64,000 bases of DNA from Dawidia cretensis. Lineage in GTDB: Bacteria; Bacteroidota; Bacteroidia; Cytophagales; Cyclobacteriaceae. The translations under genes were made by a program, and so were the position numbers. Below are positions 41,817 through 50,129 of the stretch, in pieces. Positions within the stretch are counted from its first letter, which is position 1. The number at the start of each line of letters is the position of its first letter. The DNA lies in assembly GCF_018598175.1 (NCBI RefSeq), contig NZ_JAHESE010000001.1, positions 434,001-498,000 of the forward strand. Reading direction: 5' to 3'. The notes under the pieces are model-generated. The model saw nothing but the letters and a program-made list of their open reading frames with translations, was not told the origin of the DNA and ran no database searches.

Positions 41817-41835
41817 AACCGGCACGGGGCCGGTT
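41817..41835. terminator. terminator between the histidine kinase and the pseudouridine synthase
   Basis: AACCGGC/GCCGGTT with a 5-nt loop. On the minus strand it is followed by a T-rich run, so it best serves the pseudouridine synthase gene; the histidine kinase stop is 8 bp before it. Confidence 0.75.
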
Positions 41836-41842
41836 CTATCTG

Positions 41843-43480
41843 TTATTTGTAATGCTTTAAGCGAACTACTTCTTCTTTCGTTAAAAACCGCCACTCGCCT
41901 CGTCCCAAATCTTTTTTATCAAGACCGGCGTATACGGAGCGATCGAGCTTGACCACTTCATACTCTAACGATTCGAAGATACGGCGCACGACACGATTCC
42001 AGCCGATGTGTAGTTCGATGCCAATGGTCTTGCCATCGTCGGAGACAATCGCCAGGTCGTCCACTACGGCGCGGCCTTCTTCCAGGCGTACACCTTCGGT
42101 GATCTTCAGGAAATCAGCTTTTGTCAGCGGACGGTCCAACTCTACTTTGTAGATCTTCTTCACATTATACGACGGGTGCATCAGCTTATCGGCCAGGTCA
42201 CCGTCGTTGGTTAATAACAATAGGCCCGTGGTATTTCGGTCCAGGCGGCCAATGGGGTAAATACGTTCTTTGATCGTACCACCTAAAATGTGCATAACGG
42301 TTTTGCGTTCCTGCGGATCGTTGGTGGTGGTGATATAACCTTTAGGTTTATTCAGCAGAACGTACACAGGCTTCTCAGACCGGAGTACTTTTTCTTCGTG
42401 CCGAACTTCGTCGCCCAGGTTGACTTTGTAGCCCAGCTCGGTAATAACTTTTCCATTAACAGAGATCAGGCCCATGGTGATGAGCTCATCGGCTTCACGA
42501 CGTGAGCACACGCCGCTGTTGGCGATGTATTTATTCAAACGCACCTTGCCAGCTTGTGCCTCGGCAGGTGCTTCATAGGCTTCTCCCGTTGTTATACGCT
42601 TCCGGGGGGATGAGCTTTTTTTGCTTCCACTGCCTCTATCTTCTTCGCGTCGCAGATTGCTTACACCACGCTTACCGGCAAAAGACTTTTTATCGGAGTC
42701 GCCTTCGGCGCCACTCCGACGCGGTTTCTCTGAACGGCCGCGTTCCGAACCTGACGAGGCTCCCGTACGGGTGCCTCTTCTCTCGGAGAAGCTTTTGCTC
42801 TCGCGCTTCTCGCCAAAGGGTTTGTCCTCGCGACGGCGGAAAGGCTTTTCGTCACCGTCTTCTCTGCTGCGGCGAGGTTTGTCGGCACCGTCGCGTGCCG
42901 GGCGGGCAGAAGATCCTGCACGTGCACTGGATCTTCTTTCCGAAAAGCTTTCGTCACCACGCTTGCGGAAGCCGCCGGTGGACTCGTCGTCTGTCTTTTT
43001 GCGAAACGGCTTTTCACCGTCTTTTTTGAATGCTCTTGGTCGCGCGCTTTCGCCGCCTTCGCTGTCGCGCTTGCGGAAGCCACCCGTGCGGGCCTCACCT
43101 CTGTCGCTGTCCTTGCGGAAAGGTCTTGCACCTTCTTTCTTAAATGCTCTTGGCCGGGCGCCTTCACCACCTTCGCTTTTGCGGAAGCCACCGCGGGACT
43201 CACCTCGGTCACTCTCTTTGCGAAAGGGTTTTGCACCGCCTCTACTGGACGACTTTGCGCGGCTGCCTTCCGAAGAATCATCTCCGGTGCGCTTGCGGAA
43301 ACCACCGGATTCACCCGTGGTACGCGGTCTGCGGGCAGGCTTGTCGCCGTCGTCTTTTTTGAATGACTTTGCAGGGCTACCTCCACGTTTCGAGAACGAC
43401 GAGGTTTCAAATTTGGGCTTTGCCCCCGTGGGGCCTTTGCGGCCGCGTGACGGGCCTTCTTCTTTGTTATGCCTGGGCAT
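41843..43480 (-). CDS. rRNA pseudouridine synthase (RluB/E/F type) with long basic repeat tail
   Basis: 545 residues, against 240-300 for usual family members. Residues 1 to about 300 are low-complexity Arg/Lys/Gly/Ser/Asp with a repeated unit of about 33 residues (GFRK...EGGE.ARPRAFKK.G..PFRK). From about 310 an S4 RNA-binding domain (RLNKYIANSGVCSRREADEL), then the synthase with catalytic Asp in GRLDRNTTGLLLLTNDG (about 418). It converts uridine to pseudouridine in large-subunit rRNA. The tail should bind RNA and may drive condensation. The start overlaps scpB by 14 bp. Confidence 0.9.
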   Translation of the reverse strand: MPRHNKEEGPSRGRKGPTGAKPKFETSSFSKRGGSPAKSFKKDDGDKPARRPRTTGESGGFRKRTGDDSSEGSRAKSSSRGGAKPFRKESDRGESRGGFRKSEGGEGARPRAFKKEGARPFRKDSDRGEARTGGFRKRDSEGGESARPRAFKKDGEKPFRKKTDDESTGGFRKRGDESFSERRSSARAGSSARPARDGADKPRRSREDGDEKPFRRREDKPFGEKRESKSFSERRGTRTGASSGSERGRSEKPRRSGAEGDSDKKSFAGKRGVSNLRREEDRGSGSKKSSSPRKRITTGEAYEAPAEAQAGKVRLNKYIANSGVCSRREADELITMGLISVNGKVITELGYKVNLGDEVRHEEKVLRSEKPVYVLLNKPKGYITTTNDPQERKTVMHILGGTIKERIYPIGRLDRNTTGLLLLTNDGDLADKLMHPSYNVKKIYKVELDRPLTKADFLKITEGVRLEEGRAVVDDLAIVSDDGKTIGIELHIGWNRVVRRIFESLEYEVVKLDRSVYAGLDKKDLGRGEWRFLTKEEVVRLKHYK

Positions 43481-44195
43481 CTGGTTCTTTTAAATCTTTG
43501 CTGTCTGCATCCATGTCAGGCGCATTGTCCTGACCGTTTGTTGCTGTGGGCTCGGCTGCGGAAGCCTCATCCGTATTTTCCGGCGCGGCCGCTTCCGGCT
43601 CCTCCGTAGTGCTTGTTGCTATTGGTTCTTCTTTGCTTTCGGCATTTTCGCCGATGGTGCTCACGTCGCCTGTAAATTCCTTGGGTGCCGGTAGCTCCGC
43701 CAAATCGTTGATGCCGAAATACTCCATGAACTTTGTTGTGGTGCCGTATAACATCGGGCGGCCGATGGTATCGGCTTTTCCGGTAATCTCGATCAGGTTT
43801 CTGTCCAGCAGTTTTTGTACGGCATAGTCGCAGTTTACACCGCGAATGTTTTCGATATCCGTTTTAGAGATAGGCTGTTTATAGGCAATGATCGAAAGCG
43901 TCTCCATGGCCGATGTCGACAAACGCTTTTTCGATTGCTGTTTGAGCATGATACCAATGCTCGTCTGATAGGCTGGCTTAGTCAGGAATTGATAACCACC
44001 TGCCGCTTGAAAAAGCTGAAACGAAAACTCGTCGCCTTCAAACTTTTCTTGCAGTCGGTAAATGGCGCCTTCGATATCGTCGTCGGGTACGTCGGCATTA
44101 AACATTTCAGAAAGACACGCCTTGATGTCGGCCAGTTTAATGGGCGTCGGCGAACAGAAGATCAACGCTTCTATATGGTTCTGAAGAAAATCCAC
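43467..44195 (-). CDS. scpB: segregation and condensation protein ScpB
   Basis: 242 residues from a GTG at 44195 (VDFLQNHIEALIFCSPTPI); a TTG at 44228 would add 11 residues. ScpB bridges SMC and ScpA in the condensin complex. Two winged-helix domains: HIEALIFCSP to about 90, and AMETLSIIAYKQPISKTDIENI with RGVNCDYAVQKLLDRNLIE and TIGRPMLYGTT, the ScpB signature. After about 175 comes an acidic Ala/Glu/Pro-rich tail not found in most ScpB proteins. Relevant to the parS cluster, since SMC is loaded by ParB at parS. Confidence 0.92.
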   Translation of the reverse strand: MDFLQNHIEALIFCSPTPIKLADIKACLSEMFNADVPDDDIEGAIYRLQEKFEGDEFSFQLFQAAGGYQFLTKPAYQTSIGIMLKQQSKKRLSTSAMETLSIIAYKQPISKTDIENIRGVNCDYAVQKLLDRNLIEITGKADTIGRPMLYGTTTKFMEYFGINDLAELPAPKEFTGDVSTIGENAESKEEPIATSTTEEPEAAAPENTDEASAAEPTATNGQDNAPDMDADSKDLKEPDAQA

Positions 44196-44241
44196 GCTAC
44201 TGTAAAGGGTATGTAATTGAGTCAGCAAAATATATCGGAGA

Positions 44242-44268
44242 CAAAAATCCCCTCGGTGAAGAGGGGAT
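44242..44268 (-). terminator. terminator of the DksA-like gene
   Basis: ATCCCCTC/GAGGGGAT, 8-bp stem and 6-nt loop, followed on the minus strand by TTTTTG. It starts 6 bp after the stop at 44274. Confidence 0.88.
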
Positions 44269-44273
44269 GTTTG

Positions 44274-45116
44274 TTAATCGTGTTGCATCATTTTTGCCTC
44301 GATCGACTGCGTCGTATGTGGCACCGCAATAAGTCGTTCTTTTGGTATGAGCTTGCCCGTTACCGAGCAGATACCATACGTTCCGTTCTTGATACGCACC
44401 AACGCGTTCTCGAGGTTGGTGATATACTTTTGCTGACGGGCAGCAAGTTGGCTGAGGTTTTCCTTTTCCGCTGTCTCGGCACCGTCTTCCAGTACCTTGG
44501 TATTGCCGCCAGAGGTTGCATCGGTGCCTTCGTCGTTATTGCGGTTCAGCGTTTCCTTCAGAATTTTATATTCATCGCGCGCTTTGTCAAGTTTGCGATT
44601 GATCAGCGCCTCAAATTCTTTCAACTCGTCTTCAGAGTAACGGGTGCGCTCATCGCCAGCGGAAGGAGCCTTCGCTGCTTTGTGAGCAATCGGTCTTTGA
44701 TTCGGCACGGGAAATATATTTAATTGTGGAGGTGCCGGCTTAGGTGCCGCCACCGGAACAGTTTTAATGGGCGGCGCGAGTTGGGTGGCCATGCGCGATA
44801 CTTTTTTCGGCGCAGCCTTTTCTACCTTCTCCGCTACTACTTTCTCTACTTTTTCAACCTTCTCAACTTTTTTCGGCGCGGCCACGGCTACTGGTTTCTT
44901 GGGAGCCTCTTTTCTGGCAGTCTCTTTTTTTGCAGCGACTACTTTCTTGGGTGCAGGCGCGGCTTTCTTGGCAGGAGCTTTTGCTACAACTTTCTTTGCG
45001 GGTGCTTTCTTGGCAGCCGATTTCGTGGCAGGAGCCACCTTCTTCACTTTTGCTACAGGTTTCGCTTTTGCAGCTTTCTTGGCTGGCTTAGCGCTTGACT
45101 TCTTACTTTTAGCCAT
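44274..45116 (-). CDS. DksA/TraR-like protein with histone H1-like tail
   Basis: 280 residues from ATG 45116 (MAKSKKSSAKPAKKAAKAK); the frame is open upstream. Residues 1-105 consist of Lys/Ala/Pro repeats (AKKAPAKK, APAPKKV) like eukaryotic histone H1 tails. Residues about 155-280 match the DksA coiled coil and zinc-finger fold (RYSEDELKEFEALINRKLD; NALVRIKNGTYGICSVTGK), but only one of the four zinc cysteines is kept. DksA proteins act on RNA polymerase with ppGpp; here the tail suggests binding to DNA or RNA as well. Normal for Bacteroidota; single gene with own terminator. Confidence 0.85.
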   Translation of the reverse strand: MAKSKKSSAKPAKKAAKAKPVAKVKKVAPATKSAAKKAPAKKVVAKAPAKKAAPAPKKVVAAKKETARKEAPKKPVAVAAPKKVEKVEKVEKVVAEKVEKAAPKKVSRMATQLAPPIKTVPVAAPKPAPPQLNIFPVPNQRPIAHKAAKAPSAGDERTRYSEDELKEFEALINRKLDKARDEYKILKETLNRNNDEGTDATSGGNTKVLEDGAETAEKENLSQLAARQQKYITNLENALVRIKNGTYGICSVTGKLIPKERLIAVPHTTQSIEAKMMQHD

Positions 45117-45254
45117 AAGGGGTTGTATCCTACTTTTAGTAAAGATTCGCAAAATTAGGAGGTCAGCCCCGAAAACAAAAATATTACACCATTTATTGCC
45201 ATATCCCAAGTATAATACAATGTAATTCTCTTTCTTTTTCCTTAAAATCGAGCC

Positions 45255-46286
45255 ATGCGTGCACGTGTTTCCTTTTTTCTATTACTGGCCTGCGCGGCGT
45301 GTAATCAGCCCACTTCTAAGTTGCCCTCCGACGATGCCGTTGGGCCCATTACGCTGGTCATCCATGGAGGTGCCGGCTCGATCAAACGCGAGAACATAAC
45401 ACCCGAACGCGAGGCCGCTTACCGTGCCGGATTAAACCGGGCACTCGACAGTGGCTACGCCGTACTCGAGCGGGGCGGCAAAAGTCTCGATGCAGTGATT
45501 GCCGCTATCAAAGTGATGGAAGACAATCCGCTATTCAATGCTGGCAAAGGCGCCGTCTTTACAAACGAAGGAAAGAACGAGCTCGATGCTTCCATCATGG
45601 ATGGTAGCAATCTCATGGCTGGTGCTGTGGCCGGCGTGACCACCATTAAAAATCCGATCACAGCTGCGCATGCTGTAATGACAAAATCGGACCATGTCAT
45701 GCTGATTGGTGCAGGCGCTGAAAAATTTGCAGCAGAGCAGGGGCTCGAGATCGTCGACCCATCATACTTTTTCGACTCGCTACGGTACAAGCAGTGGCAA
45801 AAAATACAGCAAAAAGAAGCGGTCAAAGAAGCCGCTTTGTTTGATCCATACACAAAAGATCGAAAGTTCGGAACCGTCGGCGCCGTGGCCCTTGATCAAT
45901 ATGGAAACATCGCGGCTGGAACCTCCACCGGAGGCATGACCAACAAAAAATACGGGCGCGTGGGCGATGCTCCTATCATTGGGGCGGGCACCTACGCCGA
46001 CAACACCACGTGTGGAGTTTCTGCCACGGGCTGGGGTGAGTATTTTATACGGCTTGCGGTGGCGCACGACGTCAGCTCGCTGATGGGGTATGTCAATCTT
46101 TCGTTGCAACAAGCAGCAGACAGCGTCATCATGAAAAAGGTACCGCGCCTTGGCGGCGACGGTGGCATCATTGCCCTCGACAGGCACGGTAATATTTCCA
46201 TGACATTCAACACAACAGGCATGTACCGGGGCTATATTACCAAAAAGGGAGATGGCAAAACGTTCATTTACCAGGATGAGAAGTAA
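45255..46286 (+). CDS. isoaspartyl peptidase / L-asparaginase (Ntn-hydrolase), lipoprotein
   Basis: 343 residues. Lipoprotein-type signal (SFFLLLACAAC). Plant-type asparaginase family: HGGAGSI near 37-43, NAGKGAVFTNEG, and the autocleavage site at KFG-Thr207 (GTVGAVALDQYGN), where Thr207 becomes the nucleophile; STGGMTNKKYGRVGDAPIIGAG is the substrate loop. Splits beta-aspartyl dipeptides or asparagine in the periplasm or at the outer membrane. Followed by the polyketide synthase 42 bp later, same strand. Confidence 0.93.
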   Translation: MRARVSFFLLLACAACNQPTSKLPSDDAVGPITLVIHGGAGSIKRENITPEREAAYRAGLNRALDSGYAVLERGGKSLDAVIAAIKVMEDNPLFNAGKGAVFTNEGKNELDASIMDGSNLMAGAVAGVTTIKNPITAAHAVMTKSDHVMLIGAGAEKFAAEQGLEIVDPSYFFDSLRYKQWQKIQQKEAVKEAALFDPYTKDRKFGTVGAVALDQYGNIAAGTSTGGMTNKKYGRVGDAPIIGAGTYADNTTCGVSATGWGEYFIRLAVAHDVSSLMGYVNLSLQQAADSVIMKKVPRLGGDGGIIALDRHGNISMTFNTTGMYRGYITKKGDGKTFIYQDEK

Positions 46287-46328
46287 CTCAGGCTGTATGC
46301 TGTTCCATTTTCAGGATATTTTGAAAGC

Positions 46329-47432
46329 ATGAGCTACATCACCGCGATTGGAACCGCCAATCCCCGACACCGTTTCGACCAGGTGGCGATAGCTGATTTT
46401 ATGGTGAAGGCCATGAAGCTAGACGCAAGCGAAAGTCGTAAGCTGCGAACAATCTTTAAAGCGGCGGGCATCAGCACCCGCTACTCGGTACTCCAGGATT
46501 ATGGCAAAACCGAAGACTTTACCTTTTTCGCTAATTCTCCCGACGGTGAGCCATTTCCCGATACAGCAAAACGCATGGCGCTATTCCGCCAGCAAGCCTT
46601 GCCGCTAAGCCTGGCGGCTGTCGCCAATTTGCAGGGGAATGCTTCTCTTAAAGATTTAACGTGTGTCACACACCTGGTGCTGGTCAGCTGTACCGGCATG
46701 TATGCACCCGGGTTAGACATTGAGCTCGTGCATGCGCTTGGGCTATCCACCAGTGTGCAAAGAACCAGTATCAATTTTATGGGCTGCTATGCAGCCTTCA
46801 ACGCACTGAAAGTGGCCGATGCTTTTTGCAACGCCGACCCGGCTGCCTGTGTACTCGTGGTTTGTACAGAACTATGCAGCATTCACTTCCAGCAACATCC
46901 GTCGGACGACAACATTCTGGCCAATGCACTTTTTGCGGATGGATCTGCTGCTTTGCTGGTGCAAGCAAAGCCCGCAGGAATAAAAAGCCTCCTTTGCGAA
47001 GCGTTTCACAACGATTTTTCCATTTCCGGTCAGCACGACATGGCCTGGCAAATCGGAAACCACGGTTTTGAAATGATGCTTTCATCATACGTGCCCGATG
47101 TAATTGGCCGCGGAATTGGCGATCTCACAGCCCGTCTGTTAAAGAAGATTTCACTTCAGATATCAGACATCAGCTATTTCGCTATTCATCCGGGTGGTCG
47201 AAAAATTCTGGAAGCGATCGAAGCCAAGCTCGGACTGACACGTGAACAAAATGCTCCTGCGTATCAAGTATTGGCCGATTTTGGAAACATGTCATCTGTT
47301 ACGGTCGTCTTTGTGCTGCAAGAGATATTTCGAAAAGTGGCAAGGGAAGACAATGGAAAGCATATTTTAAGCTTTGCATTCGGACCGGGCTTGACCCTGG
47401 AAAGCATGCTACTGCGCATTCAAACAAGTTGA
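46329..47432 (+). CDS. type III polyketide synthase
   Basis: 367 residues. Chalcone-synthase-like homodimeric enzyme that extends an acyl-CoA starter with malonyl-CoA. Complete triad: Cys153 in INFMGCYAAF, His287 in YFAIHPGGRK, Asn320 in LADFGNMSSV; the C-terminal FGPGLTLES loop is present. Bacterial members make alkylresorcinols, alkylpyrones or similar lipids; the product is not predictable. A methyltransferase starts 4 bp after its stop, and a desaturase follows convergently, which suggests a methylated, lipid-like product. Confidence 0.93.
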   Translation: MSYITAIGTANPRHRFDQVAIADFMVKAMKLDASESRKLRTIFKAAGISTRYSVLQDYGKTEDFTFFANSPDGEPFPDTAKRMALFRQQALPLSLAAVANLQGNASLKDLTCVTHLVLVSCTGMYAPGLDIELVHALGLSTSVQRTSINFMGCYAAFNALKVADAFCNADPAACVLVVCTELCSIHFQQHPSDDNILANALFADGSAALLVQAKPAGIKSLLCEAFHNDFSISGQHDMAWQIGNHGFEMMLSSYVPDVIGRGIGDLTARLLKKISLQISDISYFAIHPGGRKILEAIEAKLGLTREQNAPAYQVLADFGNMSSVTVVFVLQEIFRKVAREDNGKHILSFAFGPGLTLESMLLRIQTS

Positions 47433-47436
47433 CCTT

Positions 47437-48153
47437 ATGCCCAATTTCTCAGCCCGATCAACGGAAATAGAGATTATGGACGATTTGCTCTGTGGCGGGG
47501 AAGTCGTGCATCAAACGTTGCGCGAGTTGGAGTTTATTAACAAATGGCTGGGCGGAAATGCCGTTACGATCACAGCATTAGAGCGGCTATTAAAAGATTG
47601 CCCGACAAACGGTACAATCACAATTGTCGATTTAGGCTGCGGAGGAGGCGAAATGCTTCGCATCATTCACCGCTGGGCAGCAAAAAAGGCCATTCCTGTG
47701 AAGCTGATTGGGATTGACGCTAATCCCCACATCATCGCCTTTGCTCAAAAAAACCTGCAGGATTTGTCTGAAATAGAGTTTTTCACATTGGATATCTTTT
47801 CGGAGGAATTTAAAAATCTGCGTTTTGACGTCGTTTTGGGCACTTTGTTTTATCATCATTTCAACGACGATCAACTCAGTGCGTTTTTTAAAAATCTGCG
47901 AGATCAAGCTAAAAGAGGCATTATTATAAATGACATTCATCGGCATCCACTAGCGTATTATTCCATTAAATGGCTTACAACATGCTTTTCACGATCTTCC
48001 ATGGTAAAATTCGATGCCCCACTATCAGTATTAAGAGCGTTTAAAAAGGTAGAAATAGCCAGAATCCTCAAAAACGCAGGAATTCAGGATTTTCGCTTGC
48101 AGTGGAAATGGGCTTTTCGCTGGCGCGTTGTCATTCCTACCTGCAGAAAATAA
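47437..48153 (+). CDS. methyltransferase partner of the type III polyketide synthase
   Basis: 238 residues. Class I methyltransferase with the SAM loop IVDLGCGGGEMLR (about 62-74) and the acidic residue in KLIGIDANPHII. Bacteroidota T3PKS loci often carry a methyltransferase of this type next to the synthase, where it would methylate the polyketide. Second gene of the pair, with a strong terminator directly after its stop. Confidence 0.9.
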   Translation: MPNFSARSTEIEIMDDLLCGGEVVHQTLRELEFINKWLGGNAVTITALERLLKDCPTNGTITIVDLGCGGGEMLRIIHRWAAKKAIPVKLIGIDANPHIIAFAQKNLQDLSEIEFFTLDIFSEEFKNLRFDVVLGTLFYHHFNDDQLSAFFKNLRDQAKRGIIINDIHRHPLAYYSIKWLTTCFSRSSMVKFDAPLSVLRAFKKVEIARILKNAGIQDFRLQWKWAFRWRVVIPTCRK

Positions 48154-48187
48154 AAAAGGCCCCGGAAATCGTTCCGGAGCCCTTTTC
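48153..48187. terminator. bidirectional terminator between methyltransferase and desaturase
   Basis: AAAAAAGGCCCCGGAA and TTCCGGAGCCCTTTT form a long stem (one mismatch) around a 4-nt ATCG loop, with A and T runs at both ends; it serves both convergent genes. Confidence 0.9.
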
Positions 48188-48205
48188 GATCAAAAGATTA
48201 TCTTT

Positions 48206-48976
48206 TTAAGCAGCCTTTTGCACATTTTCGATGCTTACGCCTTTGCTTTTGGCGATGCGAATGATGTGAAGCTTGTCTAATACTTTAATGACAATGTAAG
48301 TAGGGTCGATCTCGTGCCAACGAACACCACCAAAGTTCGCACGATTTCCGTGTTTATGGTGATTGTTATGGTAGCTTTCGCCCATCATCAAAAAGTCTAC
48401 GGGTAAGAAATTTCTGGAAGTATCGCCTACTTCATAATTGCGGTATCCGTACTTGTGTGCAAACCAATTAATAACGGCGCCGTGGATCGGGCTCATCAAA
48501 AAGTGGATCGGCAACAGCAGGAAGAACCATGGGCTAGGGGCAAACGTAACATATATGGTAATGTAGACAGCAGCCCAAAACAGACGTGATGGCCATGAAC
48601 GGGCAAATTTGTCAAAGGAATTCCACTGCGGAACGCCGTCGGTAAAGCGCTTGTCGACGATCATTTTGCGGTTAGCAATGTCAGAATAGATCGTGCGAGT
48701 CTTCCACATCATGTTCCAGATCGTTTCGTCGTATTTCGGCGAATGCGGGTCGTCTTCTGTATCGGCAAAGGCATGGTGCATGCGGTGCATCACGCCGTAT
48801 CCGTAGGGGCTCAGGTAGTTCGCACCCTGAAAGATCCACGTCAGTACAAAAAAGACCTTTTCCCAGAATTTACTCATCGTAAAGGCATGGTGCGAAGCGT
48901 ACCGATGCAGGAAAAACGTCTGGAAAAACAAGGACAGGTACCAGTGCCCGATAAAAAATGCGAGAATTACGGCCAT
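48206..48976 (-). CDS. second acyl-CoA / fatty acid desaturase
   Basis: 256 residues from ATG 48976 (MAVILAFFIGHWYLSLFFQT); open upstream to 49024. Histidine boxes HRYASH (24-29), HRMHH (64-68) and HNNHH (203-207). It is shorter than and clearly different from the desaturase at 8208-9146, so they probably differ in position or substrate. Convergent to the polyketide synthase pair; a role in its starter or product lipid is possible but not shown. Four membrane helices. Confidence 0.92.
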   Translation of the reverse strand: MAVILAFFIGHWYLSLFFQTFFLHRYASHHAFTMSKFWEKVFFVLTWIFQGANYLSPYGYGVMHRMHHAFADTEDDPHSPKYDETIWNMMWKTRTIYSDIANRKMIVDKRFTDGVPQWNSFDKFARSWPSRLFWAAVYITIYVTFAPSPWFFLLLPIHFLMSPIHGAVINWFAHKYGYRNYEVGDTSRNFLPVDFLMMGESYHNNHHKHGNRANFGGVRWHEIDPTYIVIKVLDKLHIIRIAKSKGVSIENVQKAA

Positions 48977-49085
48977 TTTAAATGTCGATTGTAAGTATAA
49001 AAATATTTTTTGCGGGCCCACCAAGAGCCTTTTGCTTGTAAGACAAGATACGTATCGGTTTGTGACAGAAAAGGAAAAAGATTTT

Positions 49086-50024
49086 TTACGAGCGCCCTTT
49101 CTTACTGATCAGTAGAACGCCAATAAGTATCAACATAGTTCCTACGATCTGCGCGACATAGACAGGCTCCTGCAAAAAGATGTAAGCTTGCAAAATGGTT
49201 GACACGGGCCCTACACTCCCGACAATGGCGGCGTTGTCCGACCCCATTCTCTTAATCCCTTCTGCAACCAAATAAGAGGGAATAACGGTTGAGAGAATGG
49301 CCATGATAAAGCTGTACAGGTAAATTTCTCCTGATAAATGAAACAGTGAGCGATCGCCGGTCAGAAAGAAATGCAGCAACACCGCGGCGGCGGCAAAGGT
49401 CATAGCATAACTATTGAATTTTCCGGCGCCCACAATGGGAATCAACCGGCCACTACCCACGATGTATAACGCATACGTAATAGCACAAAGGAAAATAAGC
49501 CAAACACCCCGGTAGAAATGTTCATCTGGCGTTTCACTCCAATTCACTTCGCTCCAAAAGGCCAGCAACAAACCTGCGTAGGTAATCACTAATGCAAGCC
49601 ACTGATAACCGCCGATCTTCTGCTTAAAAAAGCAAGCAGACATGAGTACCACCAGAGTAGGGTAGATAAAGAGAATGAGCCGCTCCATTCCCGCCGAGAT
49701 ATATTGCAAACCCAGAAAATCCAGCAGACTACTAACATAATACCCTAGAATGCCTACGACGGCTACGGCTGTCCATTGTTTGCCCGTGAATTTTACATTC
49801 CCGCTTTTTGACGAGGTCAGTGCGGCCGAAAGCAAAAAGAACGGCAACGAGAAAAGCATACGTAACGCGAGTAAGGTAACGGCGTCGACATCCGTTTCGC
49901 GATACGCCAGCTTTACGACAATAGCCTTTGTAGAAAAGCAAATCGCACCGGCCAGGCCGATGATAACACCGCCAAGGAAATATCCGGACGAAGGTTTTTT
50001 AGGAAGAACAGAAGATCCTAACAA
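49086..50024 (-). CDS. EamA/DMT family transporter
   Basis: 312 residues with ten hydrophobic segments in two repeats of the EamA domain (GLAGAICFSTKAIVVKL in the first; AITYALYIVGSG and the end MLILIGVLLISKKG in the second). The likely start is a TTG at 50024; no ATG occurs before residue about 55. Metabolite exporter of unknown substrate. Stands alone between the desaturase and the divergent glycosyltransferase. Confidence 0.88.
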   Translation of the reverse strand: MLGSSVLPKKPSSGYFLGGVIIGLAGAICFSTKAIVVKLAYRETDVDAVTLLALRMLFSLPFFLLSAALTSSKSGNVKFTGKQWTAVAVVGILGYYVSSLLDFLGLQYISAGMERLILFIYPTLVVLMSACFFKQKIGGYQWLALVITYAGLLLAFWSEVNWSETPDEHFYRGVWLIFLCAITYALYIVGSGRLIPIVGAGKFNSYAMTFAAAAVLLHFFLTGDRSLFHLSGEIYLYSFIMAILSTVIPSYLVAEGIKRMGSDNAAIVGSVGPVSTILQAYIFLQEPVYVAQIVGTMLILIGVLLISKKGRS

Positions 50025-50129
50025 GGCCTAGTTTGTAAAGAGCTGACAATCAGATGCAAATATACTTCTCGGCGTCAGAAAAAATAATGTGGAGCAAAGG
50101 GAGCCGTCAACTTTCCCTTTATTTGCAGC

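Noticed and set aside
42621-43493. 290-codon plus-strand frame rich in Ser/Pro/Arg
   Set aside because: Mirror of the repetitive tail of the pseudouridine synthase; low complexity makes open frames on both strands likely.
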